A stretch of DNA of 35,734 bases from CAMCYM01 sp964405405 (GCA_964405405.1 CAYONT010000021.1:1-35734); one strand, 5' to 3'. Counted from the stretch's first letter, positions 15,865 to 24,156 are shown. A program made the numbers and translations. The notes: generated by a model from the letters alone, not told the origin.

Positions 15865-16833
15865 ATGCAACCTCAGAAACCTGCGTTATCGCCCCGCAAC
15901 CTGCGCGCTTGGGGCAGCATCTATGCAAAAGGCATTGCGATGGGTGCAGCCGACCTGGTCCCTGGGGTGTCAGGGGGCACGGTCGCTTTTGTGACTGGCA
16001 TTTACGATGAGTTATTGGCCACCCTCGCTGGAATTCGTTGGCCGTTGATTCAGGTGCTCTTGCGTGGAGAATTCACCCGGTTTTGGCGGGAAGCCAACGC
16101 CAATTTCCTAGTGGTCTTGCTCGCGGGCATTGGGACCAGCGTGGTCTCCCTGGCAGGGCTGTTTCATTACCTGCTCAACCACCACCCGGTTACGCTGTGG
16201 GCCTTTTTCTTCGGATTGGTGGCCGCTTCGGTGCCCCTGATGGCCCGCAGCGTCGAGCGTTGGAATTTGGGGAGTTCCGCATCGTTGCTGTTGGGGCTGG
16301 GCACTGCGCTCTGGGTCACTGCCTTGCCCCCTCTGGTGCAATCGGATGCCCCACTTTTTCTGCTGCTTTGTGGAGCCATCGGAGTATGCGCCATGATTTT
16401 GCCTGGCATCAGCGGGAGTTTCATCCTGCTCATTTTGGGGGCCTATGCCCCGGTCATCGCCGCCTTGAAAGGATTGGACTGGATCCGCATCGGCGCCTTT
16501 GCGACGGGAGCCGTGGGGGGATTGCTCGCTTTCAGCAAGGTGCTGAACTTGTTGCTGAGTCGTTTTCGAATCTCCACCCTGGCCCTGCTCACGGGATTCT
16601 TGGTGGGTTCACTGCAGGCGCTTTGGCCTTGGAAGAAAGACACGGCACTGCTGTACACCCACAGCGACGGGCGGGAGGAATGGCTCAAGGTGAACCGGTG
16701 GCCCACGGATCCAGCCTTGCCCGGCGATCCCGAACTGCTGCACGTGGTGCTGGCTTGCCTCGCAGGTGCCTTGCTGGTCTCGGGGCTCGATGCTTGGGCC
16801 CGCCGGATGGCACGAACACAGGCCGCACCATGA
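15865..16833 (+). CDS. DUF368 membrane protein, PopT-like polyprenyl-phosphate transporter
   Basis: A 322-residue membrane protein with about 8 hydrophobic helices. Two related motifs define DUF368: GAADLVPGVSGGTVAF near 28-43 and MILPGISGSFILLILGAY near 175-192, suggesting an inverted internal duplication. DUF368 proteins (PopT) were identified as transporters that return undecaprenyl phosphate to the cytoplasmic face, so a role in recycling the carrier lipid of cell-wall and surface-polymer synthesis is likely. The ATG at 15865 was chosen because upstream codons in this frame belong to the rhodanese gene and because the protein then begins at a typical charged N-terminus. The stop overlaps the aroE start by 4 bases (ATGA). 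Confidence 0.85.
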   Translation: MQPQKPALSPRNLRAWGSIYAKGIAMGAADLVPGVSGGTVAFVTGIYDELLATLAGIRWPLIQVLLRGEFTRFWREANANFLVVLLAGIGTSVVSLAGLFHYLLNHHPVTLWAFFFGLVAASVPLMARSVERWNLGSSASLLLGLGTALWVTALPPLVQSDAPLFLLLCGAIGVCAMILPGISGSFILLILGAYAPVIAALKGLDWIRIGAFATGAVGGLLAFSKVLNLLLSRFRISTLALLTGFLVGSLQALWPWKKDTALLYTHSDGREEWLKVNRWPTDPALPGDPELLHVVLACLAGALLVSGLDAWARRMARTQAAP

Positions 16834-17603
16834 CCGCTGAGCCCGGTGAGGTCCGTCGACTGGGGTTGCTCGGGAGGAACCTGTCCCACTCCTTTTCTCC
16901 CCAGTGGTTTCAGGCCAAATTCGACCGAGAAAAAATCACCGGTTACCGGTATGATTTGTATCCGTTGGCGGACATTGGAGATTGGCCTAAGCATATGGCC
17001 CAAATGCCACAATTGGTAGGCCTCAACGTGACGATTCCCTACAAGCAGGCCATCATTCCCTACCTGCGGGGGCTCAGCGAAACGGCCCAAGCCATTGGTG
17101 CGGTGAATGTCCTGCGTCGGGATGAAGCGGGCGATTGGTGGGGCCACAACACGGACGCGGAGGGGTTTGCGCACAGCCTGCGCCCTTTCTTGACCTGGCA
17201 CCACGAGCGGGCCATCATCTTGGGGCGGGGCGGGGCCGCAGCAGCGGTACGCCATGTGTTGCAGGGAATGGGAATCTCGTGCGTCCACGTCGTCCGAACG
17301 CCATCCCCAGATGCCACTTGGAAGGAGGTGGTTTGGGGGGATCTCCGGGCGGAATGGGCCCGACATTTTCCCTTGGTGGTGCAGGCCACGCCCTTGGGAA
17401 CCGCGCCTGACGCGGAGGAGATGCACCCTTTCCCTTGGGAAGCGGTCGGTCCCGAGCATCTTGTGGTGGACCTGGTATACAACCCACCGGTTTCCCGGTT
17501 TCTGAAGGAAGCGCAATCCCGGGGTGCCACCATTTTGAATGGGCAAGCCATGCTCGAAGCGCAGGCGCAAGCCGCTTGGGCCTATTGGACCCAGCAGCCC
17601 TGA
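16830..17603 (+). CDS. aroE: Shikimate dehydrogenase
   Basis: A 257-residue AroE that reduces 3-dehydroshikimate with NADPH in aromatic amino-acid synthesis. The substrate site SHSFSP is at 19-24, the catalytic lysine is K72 in NVTIPYKQ, and NTDAEGF (107-113) supplies the Asp. The NADP loop is GRGGAAAAV (132-140), close to the usual GAGGAA. The Bacteroidota form is short (about 245-260 residues), as here. Start at 16830 overlaps the DUF368 stop as ATGA, so translation is coupled. It ends the five-gene operon; the LptF/LptG-type gene converges from the other strand with only 6 nt between the stops. Confidence 0.93.
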   Translation: MTAEPGEVRRLGLLGRNLSHSFSPQWFQAKFDREKITGYRYDLYPLADIGDWPKHMAQMPQLVGLNVTIPYKQAIIPYLRGLSETAQAIGAVNVLRRDEAGDWWGHNTDAEGFAHSLRPFLTWHHERAIILGRGGAAAAVRHVLQGMGISCVHVVRTPSPDATWKEVVWGDLRAEWARHFPLVVQATPLGTAPDAEEMHPFPWEAVGPEHLVVDLVYNPPVSRFLKEAQSRGATILNGQAMLEAQAQAAWAYWTQQP

Positions 17604-17609
17604 GCCCCC

Positions 17610-18815
17610 TTACTTGGGTGCCTTCCAGTAGATTACGCCTCCCAGCGCAGCGAACAACCCATTGGGGAGCCAAGCGGCCAACAGGAGCCATTGTTCAGCC
17701 GGAATGGGAAAGCCTGGAGGCAGGATGGCGGAAGCTGCGTACACCGAAATGAGTTTCGCCGTAAAAACGAAGGCAAATCCCACCAGCACCGCCAGGAAGA
17801 GGTGGGTCCCCATGCCGCCCCGTTGCTTTCGGGACGCGATGGAAACCCCGATCAAGGTCAACACCAAGATCGAAAAGGCGTTCGCCGTCCTTCCGTAACG
17901 CTCCAACTGCAAGTTGGTCACGGGAATACCCCGGGCACTTTCCCGTTCGATGTGAGCGGCCAATTGGGGCGTGGTCATGGTGGCCACCCACTCACTTCGT
18001 TGGCCGAAGTCCTCCAACCGCATGGCCAGGGTTGTATCAAACCGGGTCAGGTAGCGGAACCGCTCGCTACCGTCGGGATGAAAGTCCCGTATGCTGGCAT
18101 TGACCAAACGCCACCTGCCCGTTTCTTCCATCCAGGTCGCCTTGGCCGCGTGGATTTGTTGGGTCATCCGGTCTTGTTCGTTCCATTGCTCGTATTGAAA
18201 CCGGTAGCCTGTGGCCCGGTCCACGGTGATGGTTCGAAAATACGCGATGGAGCCAGGGGTGATTTCTCGGAAAATATGTTGGTCCGCGATGGAAAAATCC
18301 ACATGGATATATTGCATCTCGAAGTCCACCTTCACCCGGTTTGCATAGGGCAATATCCAGTTTCCAATCCACCAGGCCATGCTGCACAAAACCCCACCCG
18401 CAATGAAATAGGGTCGCAAAAAGCGGGCATACCCCATGCCCCCACTCAGCATGGCGATGACTTCGGATTGTTGCGCCATCCGGCTCGTGAACCAGATGAT
18501 CGTGAGGAAGACGATGAACCCGCTCAACAGATTGCCGAAGTAGAAACAGAAGCTGAGGTAGTACAACAAAGTGGCACCGATGGGCGCGCGGTTGTTGATC
18601 AAGTCCGTCAGGTTCTCCATCAAGTCGAAGACCACTGCGATGATGCAGAAGACCCCGATCATGAAGAAAAAGGTGGACAGGAACTTTTGGATGATGTAAC
18701 GGTCCAAACGCTGGAGCCGCCAACGCTGCCAGCCCCCCACCACGGGTCGAGATTCCCCTACCAATCCTGATTCCTGCTGCATCCCGCGCGAAACTACGGC
18801 TTTACCCCGGGACAT
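17610..18815 (-). CDS. LptF/LptG-family (YjgP/YjgQ) lipopolysaccharide export permease
   Basis: A 401-residue permease. After a basic N-terminus come LDRYIIQKFLSTFFFMIGVF (first helix), LYYLSFCFYFGNLLSGF and a third helix with WFTSRMAQQSEVIAMLSGGM, the conserved coupling region that meets LptB. A periplasmic beta-jellyroll domain spans about residues 140-285, then three C-terminal helices (SILVLTLIGVSIASRK, VLVGFAFVFTAKLIS, LLAAWLPNGLFAALGGVIYW). With LptB it extracts LPS from the inner membrane. Whether it is the LptF or the LptG copy cannot be told here. The ATG at 18815, 2 nt after the tgt stop, was preferred; Met at 18782 is an alternative. The tgt-lptF/G order is, from memory, conserved in Bacteroidota. 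Confidence 0.88.
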   Translation of the reverse strand: MSRGKAVVSRGMQQESGLVGESRPVVGGWQRWRLQRLDRYIIQKFLSTFFFMIGVFCIIAVVFDLMENLTDLINNRAPIGATLLYYLSFCFYFGNLLSGFIVFLTIIWFTSRMAQQSEVIAMLSGGMGYARFLRPYFIAGGVLCSMAWWIGNWILPYANRVKVDFEMQYIHVDFSIADQHIFREITPGSIAYFRTITVDRATGYRFQYEQWNEQDRMTQQIHAAKATWMEETGRWRLVNASIRDFHPDGSERFRYLTRFDTTLAMRLEDFGQRSEWVATMTTPQLAAHIERESARGIPVTNLQLERYGRTANAFSILVLTLIGVSIASRKQRGGMGTHLFLAVLVGFAFVFTAKLISVYAASAILPPGFPIPAEQWLLLAAWLPNGLFAALGGVIYWKAPK

Positions 18816-18817
18816 CT

Positions 18818-19948
18818 TCAAGCCCGGCCCTCCAGTTGGGGAACAACCGATGCCTTCCACGACAGGAAATCCCCAGCCTCGATGTGCGCACGGGCTGTTC
18901 GGACCAAATCCAGATAAAACGCCAAGTTGTGGATGCTGCAAATGGACAAGGCCAGCAACTCTTGGGCCTTGAACAGGTGCCGGACGTAAGCCCGGGAATA
19001 ATACTGATCCACGGGCGAGGTTCCATCAGGATCCAAGGGACCGAAGTCACGCTCCCAACGGGCGTTCTTCATGTTCACTATGCCCTTCCATGTGAACAGG
19101 GTTCCGTTCCGCGCATTGCGGGTGGGCATCACACAATCAAACATGTCCACGCCCAGTCCGATGCACTCCAGGATGTTGGCCGGAGTCCCCACCCCCATGA
19201 GGTACCGAGGTCGGTCCTTGGGCAACACGCCCGTCACCCAATCCACTGCCTCATACATCGCCTGATGGGGCTCCCCCACACTCAGCCCCCCAATGGCATA
19301 GCCGACAGCCCCCCGTTCCGCTACGGCCTCCGCCGACCGCAACCGGAGGTCTCGGTAGGTCGAACCCTGAACGATGGGGAACAGGTGCTGCGCATGACCG
19401 TACAGGGGTTCCGTCTCACCCAAGCGCGCGATGCAACGGTCGAGCCATCGGTGCGTCATTTCCATCGATTCCTGGGCATACGCATGCGTCGATGGATAAG
19501 GTGGACATTCATCAAACGCCATGATGATGTCGGCCCCGATGCTCCGCTGGATGTCCATGCTGACTTCCGGGCTGAACAGGTGGCTGCTGCCATCGATGTG
19601 GCTCCGGAACGTCACGCCTTCCTCTCGGATCTTGCGGTTGTGGGCCAAACTATACACCTGAAAACCTCCGCTGTCCGTCAAAATGGGCCCATCCCAGTGC
19701 ATAAAACGGTGCAATCCTCCCGCCTCCTCCAAGATTTCGGTGCCTGGACGCAGGTACAAATGGTAGGTATTGCCCAAGATGATCTCGGCTCGGATGTCCT
19801 GGGCCAGGTCCGTTTGCGGAACCGCCTTGACGGTCCCCTGGGTACCGACCGGCATGAAAATGGGCGTGTGGATGACCCCGTGGTCCGTGTGGAGCCGGCC
19901 CGTCCGGGCCTGGGAAGCGGCATCGCGCGCAGAGATTTCGAATTGCAT
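18818..19948 (-). CDS. tgt: tRNA-guanine transglycosylase
   Basis: A 376-residue Tgt that swaps guanine 34 of tRNAs with GUN anticodons for preQ1, the queuosine precursor. Asp92 in ILTDSGGFQVYSL and the probable nucleophile Asp271 in MFDCVMPTRNARNG are present, as are YAIGGLSVGE (217-226) and the base-specificity segment AFDECPP. The zinc site is degenerate: the usual CxCxxC before SRAY is replaced by DGTSPVDQYY (308-317), although His340 of the IHNL motif remains. I recall the same loss in other Bacteroidota Tgt proteins, so it is probably lineage-wide rather than a defect. The gene is followed after 2 nt by the LPS permease and is divergent from DUF554 across 46 nt. Confidence 0.93.
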   Translation of the reverse strand: MQFEISARDAASQARTGRLHTDHGVIHTPIFMPVGTQGTVKAVPQTDLAQDIRAEIILGNTYHLYLRPGTEILEEAGGLHRFMHWDGPILTDSGGFQVYSLAHNRKIREEGVTFRSHIDGSSHLFSPEVSMDIQRSIGADIIMAFDECPPYPSTHAYAQESMEMTHRWLDRCIARLGETEPLYGHAQHLFPIVQGSTYRDLRLRSAEAVAERGAVGYAIGGLSVGEPHQAMYEAVDWVTGVLPKDRPRYLMGVGTPANILECIGLGVDMFDCVMPTRNARNGTLFTWKGIVNMKNARWERDFGPLDPDGTSPVDQYYSRAYVRHLFKAQELLALSICSIHNLAFYLDLVRTARAHIEAGDFLSWKASVVPQLEGRA

Positions 19949-19982
19949 GGCTTCGGAAGCCGCAAGGTACGTGTCCCCTTGG

Positions 19983-19990
19983 TACTTTCG
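19983..19990 (+). promoter_or_regulatory. TACTTTCG promoter element 4 nt before DUF554 start
   Basis: TACTTTCG (7 of 8 to TAnnTTTG) is followed by GGGC and the ATG at 19995, the same GGGC spacer as at the glmM-type gene. No clear -33 TTG is seen in the 46-nt region shared with tgt. Confidence 0.4.
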
Positions 19991-19994
19991 GGGC

Positions 19995-20681
19995 ATGACC
20001 GGTACCTTGTTCAATGCGGCGGCAGTCGCCATCGGTGCCTCTGTGGGATGGGCCTGGGGGCACCGGCTGCCCGAGGCGCTTCGGACCCAGATGTTCCAAG
20101 CCATGGGCCTGTTCACCTTGGGGTTGGGCGCTTGGATGGCGGTGCAGATGCGCGACCCCTTCGCGGTTTTCGTGGCCTGGATTTTGGGGGCTGCCATAGG
20201 CCAAACCCTCCAACTCGACCGACGGCTCCAGCGGGCCACCACCCGCACCCCAAGCTCCGCCGGGGAACTGGGGGTCGCGGTGCAGGCCCTCCTCTTGTTC
20301 TCCGTGGGATCGATGACGGTCTTGGGGTGCATGGCAGATGGACTTCGGAACGACCCCTCCATCCTGCTGGCAAAAGGCAGCATGGACTTCGTGAGCAGCG
20401 CCTTTCTGGCCGCCACCTTGGGACGAGGGGTCCTGTGGGCGGCTCCGGGCTTGCTCGTGCTCCAAGGGGGCCTCACCCTTCTCTTCGCCGCCCTTGGCGC
20501 CGGCATGGCCCCAGAAGTCATCCAGGAACTCACGGCCCTCGGGGGACTGATGCTGCTCGCCCTCGGCCTCCAACTGCTCGAAGTCCGGACCTTCCCGCTC
20601 ATCCAGTACCTCCCTGCCCTGCTGCTCCTCCCCTTCCTGCTGGAGGCCCTGTCGCTCGCGCAGCAGGCCTGGACACCCTGA
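19995..20681 (+). CDS. DUF554 family membrane protein
   Basis: A 228-residue membrane protein starting MTGTLFNAAAVAIGASVGW, the usual opening of DUF554 (YdfK/YqgA-like) proteins, with G-H-R-L-P shortly after. Helices follow at MGLFTLGLGAWM, FAVFVAWILGAAIG, GVAVQALLLFSVGSMTVLG, SAFLAATLGRGVLW, and two more to the end, giving about 6-7. Residues 139-156 (AILLFSVG-type through LRNDPSILLAKGSMD) match the family's conserved centre. The function of DUF554 is not established. It is divergent from tgt and 11 nt upstream of the WYL regulator, and shares that gene's C-ending codon preference. Confidence 0.82.
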   Translation: MTGTLFNAAAVAIGASVGWAWGHRLPEALRTQMFQAMGLFTLGLGAWMAVQMRDPFAVFVAWILGAAIGQTLQLDRRLQRATTRTPSSAGELGVAVQALLLFSVGSMTVLGCMADGLRNDPSILLAKGSMDFVSSAFLAATLGRGVLWAAPGLLVLQGGLTLLFAALGAGMAPEVIQELTALGGLMLLALGLQLLEVRTFPLIQYLPALLLLPFLLEALSLAQQAWTP

Positions 20682-20692
20682 CCCCACATCCC

Positions 20693-21712
20693 ATGCCCGT
20701 CAACAAGTTTGCCCTCATCCGATACCGGGTCATCGACCGATGCCTGCTGAGCCAGAGCCACCCCTACCCCACCAAAGAAGACCTGCGCCGGGCTTGCGAG
20801 GAGGCCCTGTACGGAAGTGCCGACGAGCGGATCAGCATCTCGACCATCGAAAAGGACCTCTGGGCAATGCGGAACGAATCCGAACTCGGCTACTATGCCC
20901 CCATCCGTTATGACCCGCTCCACCGGGGTTACGCCTACGAAGATCCCGAGTACTCCATCCACGACATCTCGCTCAGTGCCGACGAGTGGGATGCCGTTCA
21001 GTTCGCCGCCCGGACCCTGCTCCAGTTCCGCGACGTTCCCCTCTTCGCCCAGTTCGATCAGGCCTTGGGCAAGATTGCGGATCGGCTGAGTTTGGCCTCA
21101 CACGAAAACGAAAGGGAACTGGAGGCAGTAGTTCAATTCGAAGCGGCCAGCCAAATCGGCGGTTCCGAGCACCTGCAATTGCTTTTCCAAGCGATCCGCG
21201 AACGCCGTGAGGTCACGTTGTATTACCGGAAATTTGGCGCGGCGGAGGCCAAACCCTACCGCGTACACCCCTACCTCCTCAAGGAGTACCGCAACCGCTG
21301 GTACCTCATCGCCTGGGCCCCAGAACGGCAGGACGTCCTCACCTTCGGGCTCGACCGGCTGGAGGCCGCAGAGCGCACCCAGGAGCCGTTCCAGGTCAAC
21401 TCGGAATTCGACCCGGACCGGTTCTTCGCCCACAGCATCGGCATCACGGAACTGGACGCGGAACCCCGGCACGTGGTGCTCCACTGCGACGCGGTGCAGG
21501 CCCACTACCTCCAGACCCAACCGGTACACCCTTCCCAACGCATTGCCCCCCTGCCCGACGGTCGGTTCGAAATCCGCCTCTACGTGCTGCTGACCTACGA
21601 ACTCGTGCACCTCATCCTCGGCGCCTCGCCAGCCATTGAAGCCGTCGAACCGCCCGAGCTCCGGAATCAAGTCCTCGAAGCCCTCGAAGCGGCCCGCAGA
21701 CTGCATCGTTGA
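20693..21712 (+). CDS. WYL-domain transcriptional regulator
   Basis: A 339-residue regulator. The N-terminus (1-75) is a helix-turn-helix region with FALIRYRVIDRCLL and TIEKDLWAMR, the recognition-helix pattern of WYL regulators. The WYL domain spans about residues 165-250, with ALLQAIRERREVTLYYRKFG-like sequence, PYLLKEYRNRWYLIAW and LDRLEAA; a WCX-type C-terminal domain ends the protein. WYL proteins are DNA-binding regulators thought to sense nucleic acids or nucleotides, in DNA damage and phage-defence settings among others. No defence genes are adjacent; DUF554 lies 11 nt upstream, so they are probably cotranscribed. Bacteroidota commonly carry a tandem pair of such genes; only one is here. 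Confidence 0.87.
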   Translation: MPVNKFALIRYRVIDRCLLSQSHPYPTKEDLRRACEEALYGSADERISISTIEKDLWAMRNESELGYYAPIRYDPLHRGYAYEDPEYSIHDISLSADEWDAVQFAARTLLQFRDVPLFAQFDQALGKIADRLSLASHENERELEAVVQFEAASQIGGSEHLQLLFQAIRERREVTLYYRKFGAAEAKPYRVHPYLLKEYRNRWYLIAWAPERQDVLTFGLDRLEAAERTQEPFQVNSEFDPDRFFAHSIGITELDAEPRHVVLHCDAVQAHYLQTQPVHPSQRIAPLPDGRFEIRLYVLLTYELVHLILGASPAIEAVEPPELRNQVLEALEAARRLHR

Positions 21713-21790
21713 TTTTTTTTCATTCCAACGGCCCAACGTAAATCCCTTACGGACCGGGCGTGGTGTTTTGCTTCACGAAACAACAACACC

Positions 21791-22069
21791 ATGGCCATTC
21801 CCTTGAATCCCGCTGCTTGGCTCCAACCCCAACGCATTCAGAACCTCGCACAGGCGCGCACGTGGGTGGAGCGATTCGCCCGTCCCAGTGGTTACAGCAT
21901 CCATGCTTGGGAGAGCAACAAACGAACTGCCATGCTGGTTTGGCGTTGCCATTTCGAAGGACGTCCTTTCCAGCGGACCCTCAACTACTTGCACCCTATG
22001 TTCTACGAAATGATCCGCACCCCTTCCGGGACATTGCTGGTCTCAGAGAAGGCCATTCGCAGGTTTTGA
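21791..22069 (+). CDS. Small hypothetical protein (92 aa)
   Basis: A 92-residue protein starting MAIPLNPAAWLQPQRIQN. It is soluble, without signal peptide or membrane helix, fairly basic and rich in aromatic residues (WRCHFEGRPFQRTLNYLHPMFYEMI). I do not recognise the family. Coding is supported by normal codon use, a plausible ATG and lack of a better frame; it is flanked by noncoding DNA of 78 nt (upstream, beginning with a T-run after the WYL gene) and 178 nt (downstream). It could be a regulatory or phage-derived small protein, but nothing supports a specific role. Confidence 0.6.
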   Translation: MAIPLNPAAWLQPQRIQNLAQARTWVERFARPSGYSIHAWESNKRTAMLVWRCHFEGRPFQRTLNYLHPMFYEMIRTPSGTLLVSEKAIRRF

Positions 22070-22186
22070 TCCGAGGCCTCTTCGTGCCAATTGGTTGATA
22101 GCTTGGTTGAAAAACTCCCATTTCATCTGAAAAGAGCCTACGAGGTTGATGTAACTTGCCTACGATTCACAGCTAGAAGAAACATC

Positions 22187-22218
22187 GAAAAAAGCACGAC
22201 TTTGGTCGCATTTTTTTC
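22187..22218. terminator. Weak A/T-flanked hairpin, possible terminator
   Basis: GAAAAAA (22187-22193) pairs with TTTTTTC (22212-22218) around an inner CGAC-TTTG-GTCG stem, with two mismatches and a wobble between. It lies 118 nt after the 92-aa gene and directly before the SiaB-like gene's promoter element. The stem is short, so function is uncertain. Confidence 0.3.
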
Positions 22219-22226
22219 TAACTTCG
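22201..22226 (+). promoter_or_regulatory. Possible promoter of the SiaB-like gene (TTTG-N14-TAACTTCG)
   Basis: TAACTTCG at 22219-22226 is identical to the DUF3127 element and lies 21 nt before the GTG. TTTG at 22201-22204 is only 14 nt upstream, shorter than usual. Confidence 0.3.
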
Positions 22227-22247
22227 TCGCTGAAAGCAAGTTAAAGA

Positions 22248-22817
22248 GTGTCCAACCTGACCCGCCACCCCCTCGTAGCCGATATGCAACAAAAGTTGCG
22301 TGAGCGATCGGTGCGTACCGATGCGGGAGGAGTATTGCTCACTTATACGGGCAATTTGGACAGTGCTGTGACCGAGGCTTTGCTCATCTTGGCCGAACGT
22401 TCGGTGCTGACCACGGGGGGCACTCGGAAGCAATCCCGGCGGATTGGGAACGTGCTCATCGAAGCCCTCCAAAATGTCATTCGACACGGTTGGATCGATG
22501 CCGATGGTGAAAACCAGTTGTTTCTCACCTTGGAACTCACACCGGTCGGCTACCAAATTCATACAGGCAACTTGGTCGACTTTGAAATGGCCGCTGAGTT
22601 GCGTGAGCGCATTGCCCATGTGAACGGCATGACGCACGACGAGCTACGAAAAGCCTACGTCGAAACCTTGTGTCAGGGGGAATTGAGCATGCGCGGTGGC
22701 GCAGGTTTGGGGTTGATCAGCATGGCGAAAAAGGCAGAAGGTGCCTTGAACTACCAATTCGAAGAACACGGCAACCAGCTGTTCTTGTTCACCCTCGGGG
22801 TGTTGGTCAAGAATTGA
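22248..22817 (+). CDS. SiaB-like GHKL ATPase / protein kinase (DUF6272)
   Basis: A 189-residue GHKL-type ATP-binding domain protein resembling SiaB family kinases. The N-box is EALQNVIRHG (E72, N76), and the nucleotide-lid glycine motif is MRGGAGLGLISMAKKA with GAGLGL at 151-156. SiaB phosphorylates its partner SiaC in a pathway controlling diguanylate cyclase activity in Pseudomonas; Bacteroidota have related stand-alone proteins, often beside a SiaC-like (DUF1987) gene, which is absent here. The start is uncertain: GTG at 22248 is the longest, and ATG at 22284 (MQQKLRERS) is possible. The gene converges with the exported asparagine-synthetase-B-like gene, 24 nt between the stops. Confidence 0.75.
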   Translation: MSNLTRHPLVADMQQKLRERSVRTDAGGVLLTYTGNLDSAVTEALLILAERSVLTTGGTRKQSRRIGNVLIEALQNVIRHGWIDADGENQLFLTLELTPVGYQIHTGNLVDFEMAAELRERIAHVNGMTHDELRKAYVETLCQGELSMRGGAGLGLISMAKKAEGALNYQFEEHGNQLFLFTLGVLVKN

Positions 22818-22841
22818 CCACAACGATTTGCCCTTCTCCAA

Positions 22842-24152
22842 TCAGGTTTTGCGCTCTTGTTTCCGGGCTGCGGGAAAAAGGATGTTGTTCAAAATCAAAC
22901 GATAACCGGCCGAGTTGGGGTGCAAACTCAAATCCGTAGGGGGATCGTTTACCAAATGGCGGTAATCCTCCGGGTCGTGTCCCCCATAGTACGTCCATTG
23001 CCCTTCTCCCAAGGTCCCGCGGATGTACTTGGCTGAACCTGCCGCCTTGGTTTCACCCAACACCGTCACATCCGATCGAACGAAATCATGGGCAAACGCC
23101 GTGGTCTGGCCCATGAACCCCGGAATGACCCGTTCATGGGATTGCGTCAACATGGTCGGGATGATGTCCCACTTCGCTGAGAAATCGAACAAGGTGAAGA
23201 AATCGTTCAACTGCTTGAGCTTGTTGTGCGCTTCCGTCGCATCGATATCCGAAAACTCATACACCATGGGGTTGGTGTTGATGGTGTAGTCTGTAAAGGC
23301 AAGGCCCCGCTCGTAATCGATCATGCGCTCCGCCCCCGGATCGATGGGGTCGCCGTCAAATTCAGTGGCACAAATGTCCACCTTCTCCGCCGCCAGCGCG
23401 ATGTCGAAGGAATCGGTACCCGAGCACATGGTGAACAAAAATCCTCCCCCCAACACAAAGTCACGAATGGTCAAGGCCACCTGCCGCTTCATCACACTCA
23501 CCTTATGGAATCCCAAGGTTCGGGCGGACTTTTCCTGTCCTGCAACTTCCGCTTGATACCAAGCTGCGTTACGATACGCTCCATAAAACTTGCCATACTG
23601 CCCCGTGAAATCCTCATGGTGCAGGTGTAGCCAATCAAACCGGCTCAAGTCCCCGGCCAAAATCTCCGCATCGTAAATGACTTCGTATGGAATCTCAGCA
23701 TAGGTCAACACCAACGTGACCGCATCGTCCCAGGGAAGGGCGCCTTCTGGACTGTACACCGCAATGCGAGGCACCACCTCCAATTTCACGCGCTCCATGT
23801 TCTCCTCCGGGTGGGCAATCTGGGCCAAAATCTGCTGGGCTTGCACATCCGCCAAGATCTCCGTGGAAACTCCCCGGATGATACACTCTCGCTGGATGGA
23901 AGGCACGTCAGGCAGCATGAAACTCCCCCCACGGTAATTCAGCAACCACTCCACCTCGCCTCCATTCTGCAAAACCCAGAAAGCAATGCCGTAGGCCTTC
24001 AAATGGTTTGCCTGGGTTCGGTCCATCGGAATCAAGAGCTGCGATGCCTGTCCCAAGGTCCCCATCAGCAAAAACCCTATCAACGCCATCCACCGACGTC
24101 TACTGCCTGCCCGTGCACGGGGAGAAAAACACGCCCATCTGCCTCGCATCAT
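22842..24152 (-). CDS. Exported protein of the family misnamed asparagine synthetase B
   Basis: A 436-residue protein with a basic N-terminus and hydrophobic stretch (WMALIGFLLMGTLGQASQ, about 21-38) that looks like a signal peptide. The body reads LLIPMDRTQANHLKAYGIAFW, WLLNYRGGSF, then LPWDDAVTLVLTYAEIPYEVIYD, HLHHEDFTGQYGKFYGAYR, GGGFLFTMCSGTDSFDIALAAE, and GQWTYYGGHDPEDYRHLV with LNNILFPAA. From memory this family is well conserved in Bacteroidota and labelled asparagine synthetase B in databases without reason; no glutaminase or synthetase motif is present. The fold may resemble a GATase1-like or glycosyl-hydrolase-accessory domain. It is 54 nt downstream of dnaB with a TATCTTAG element 4 nt before the ATG. 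Met22 is an alternative start. Confidence 0.75.
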   Translation of the reverse strand: MMRGRWACFSPRARAGSRRRWMALIGFLLMGTLGQASQLLIPMDRTQANHLKAYGIAFWVLQNGGEVEWLLNYRGGSFMLPDVPSIQRECIIRGVSTEILADVQAQQILAQIAHPEENMERVKLEVVPRIAVYSPEGALPWDDAVTLVLTYAEIPYEVIYDAEILAGDLSRFDWLHLHHEDFTGQYGKFYGAYRNAAWYQAEVAGQEKSARTLGFHKVSVMKRQVALTIRDFVLGGGFLFTMCSGTDSFDIALAAEKVDICATEFDGDPIDPGAERMIDYERGLAFTDYTINTNPMVYEFSDIDATEAHNKLKQLNDFFTLFDFSAKWDIIPTMLTQSHERVIPGFMGQTTAFAHDFVRSDVTVLGETKAAGSAKYIRGTLGEGQWTYYGGHDPEDYRHLVNDPPTDLSLHPNSAGYRLILNNILFPAARKQERKT

Positions 24153-24156
24153 GCTT

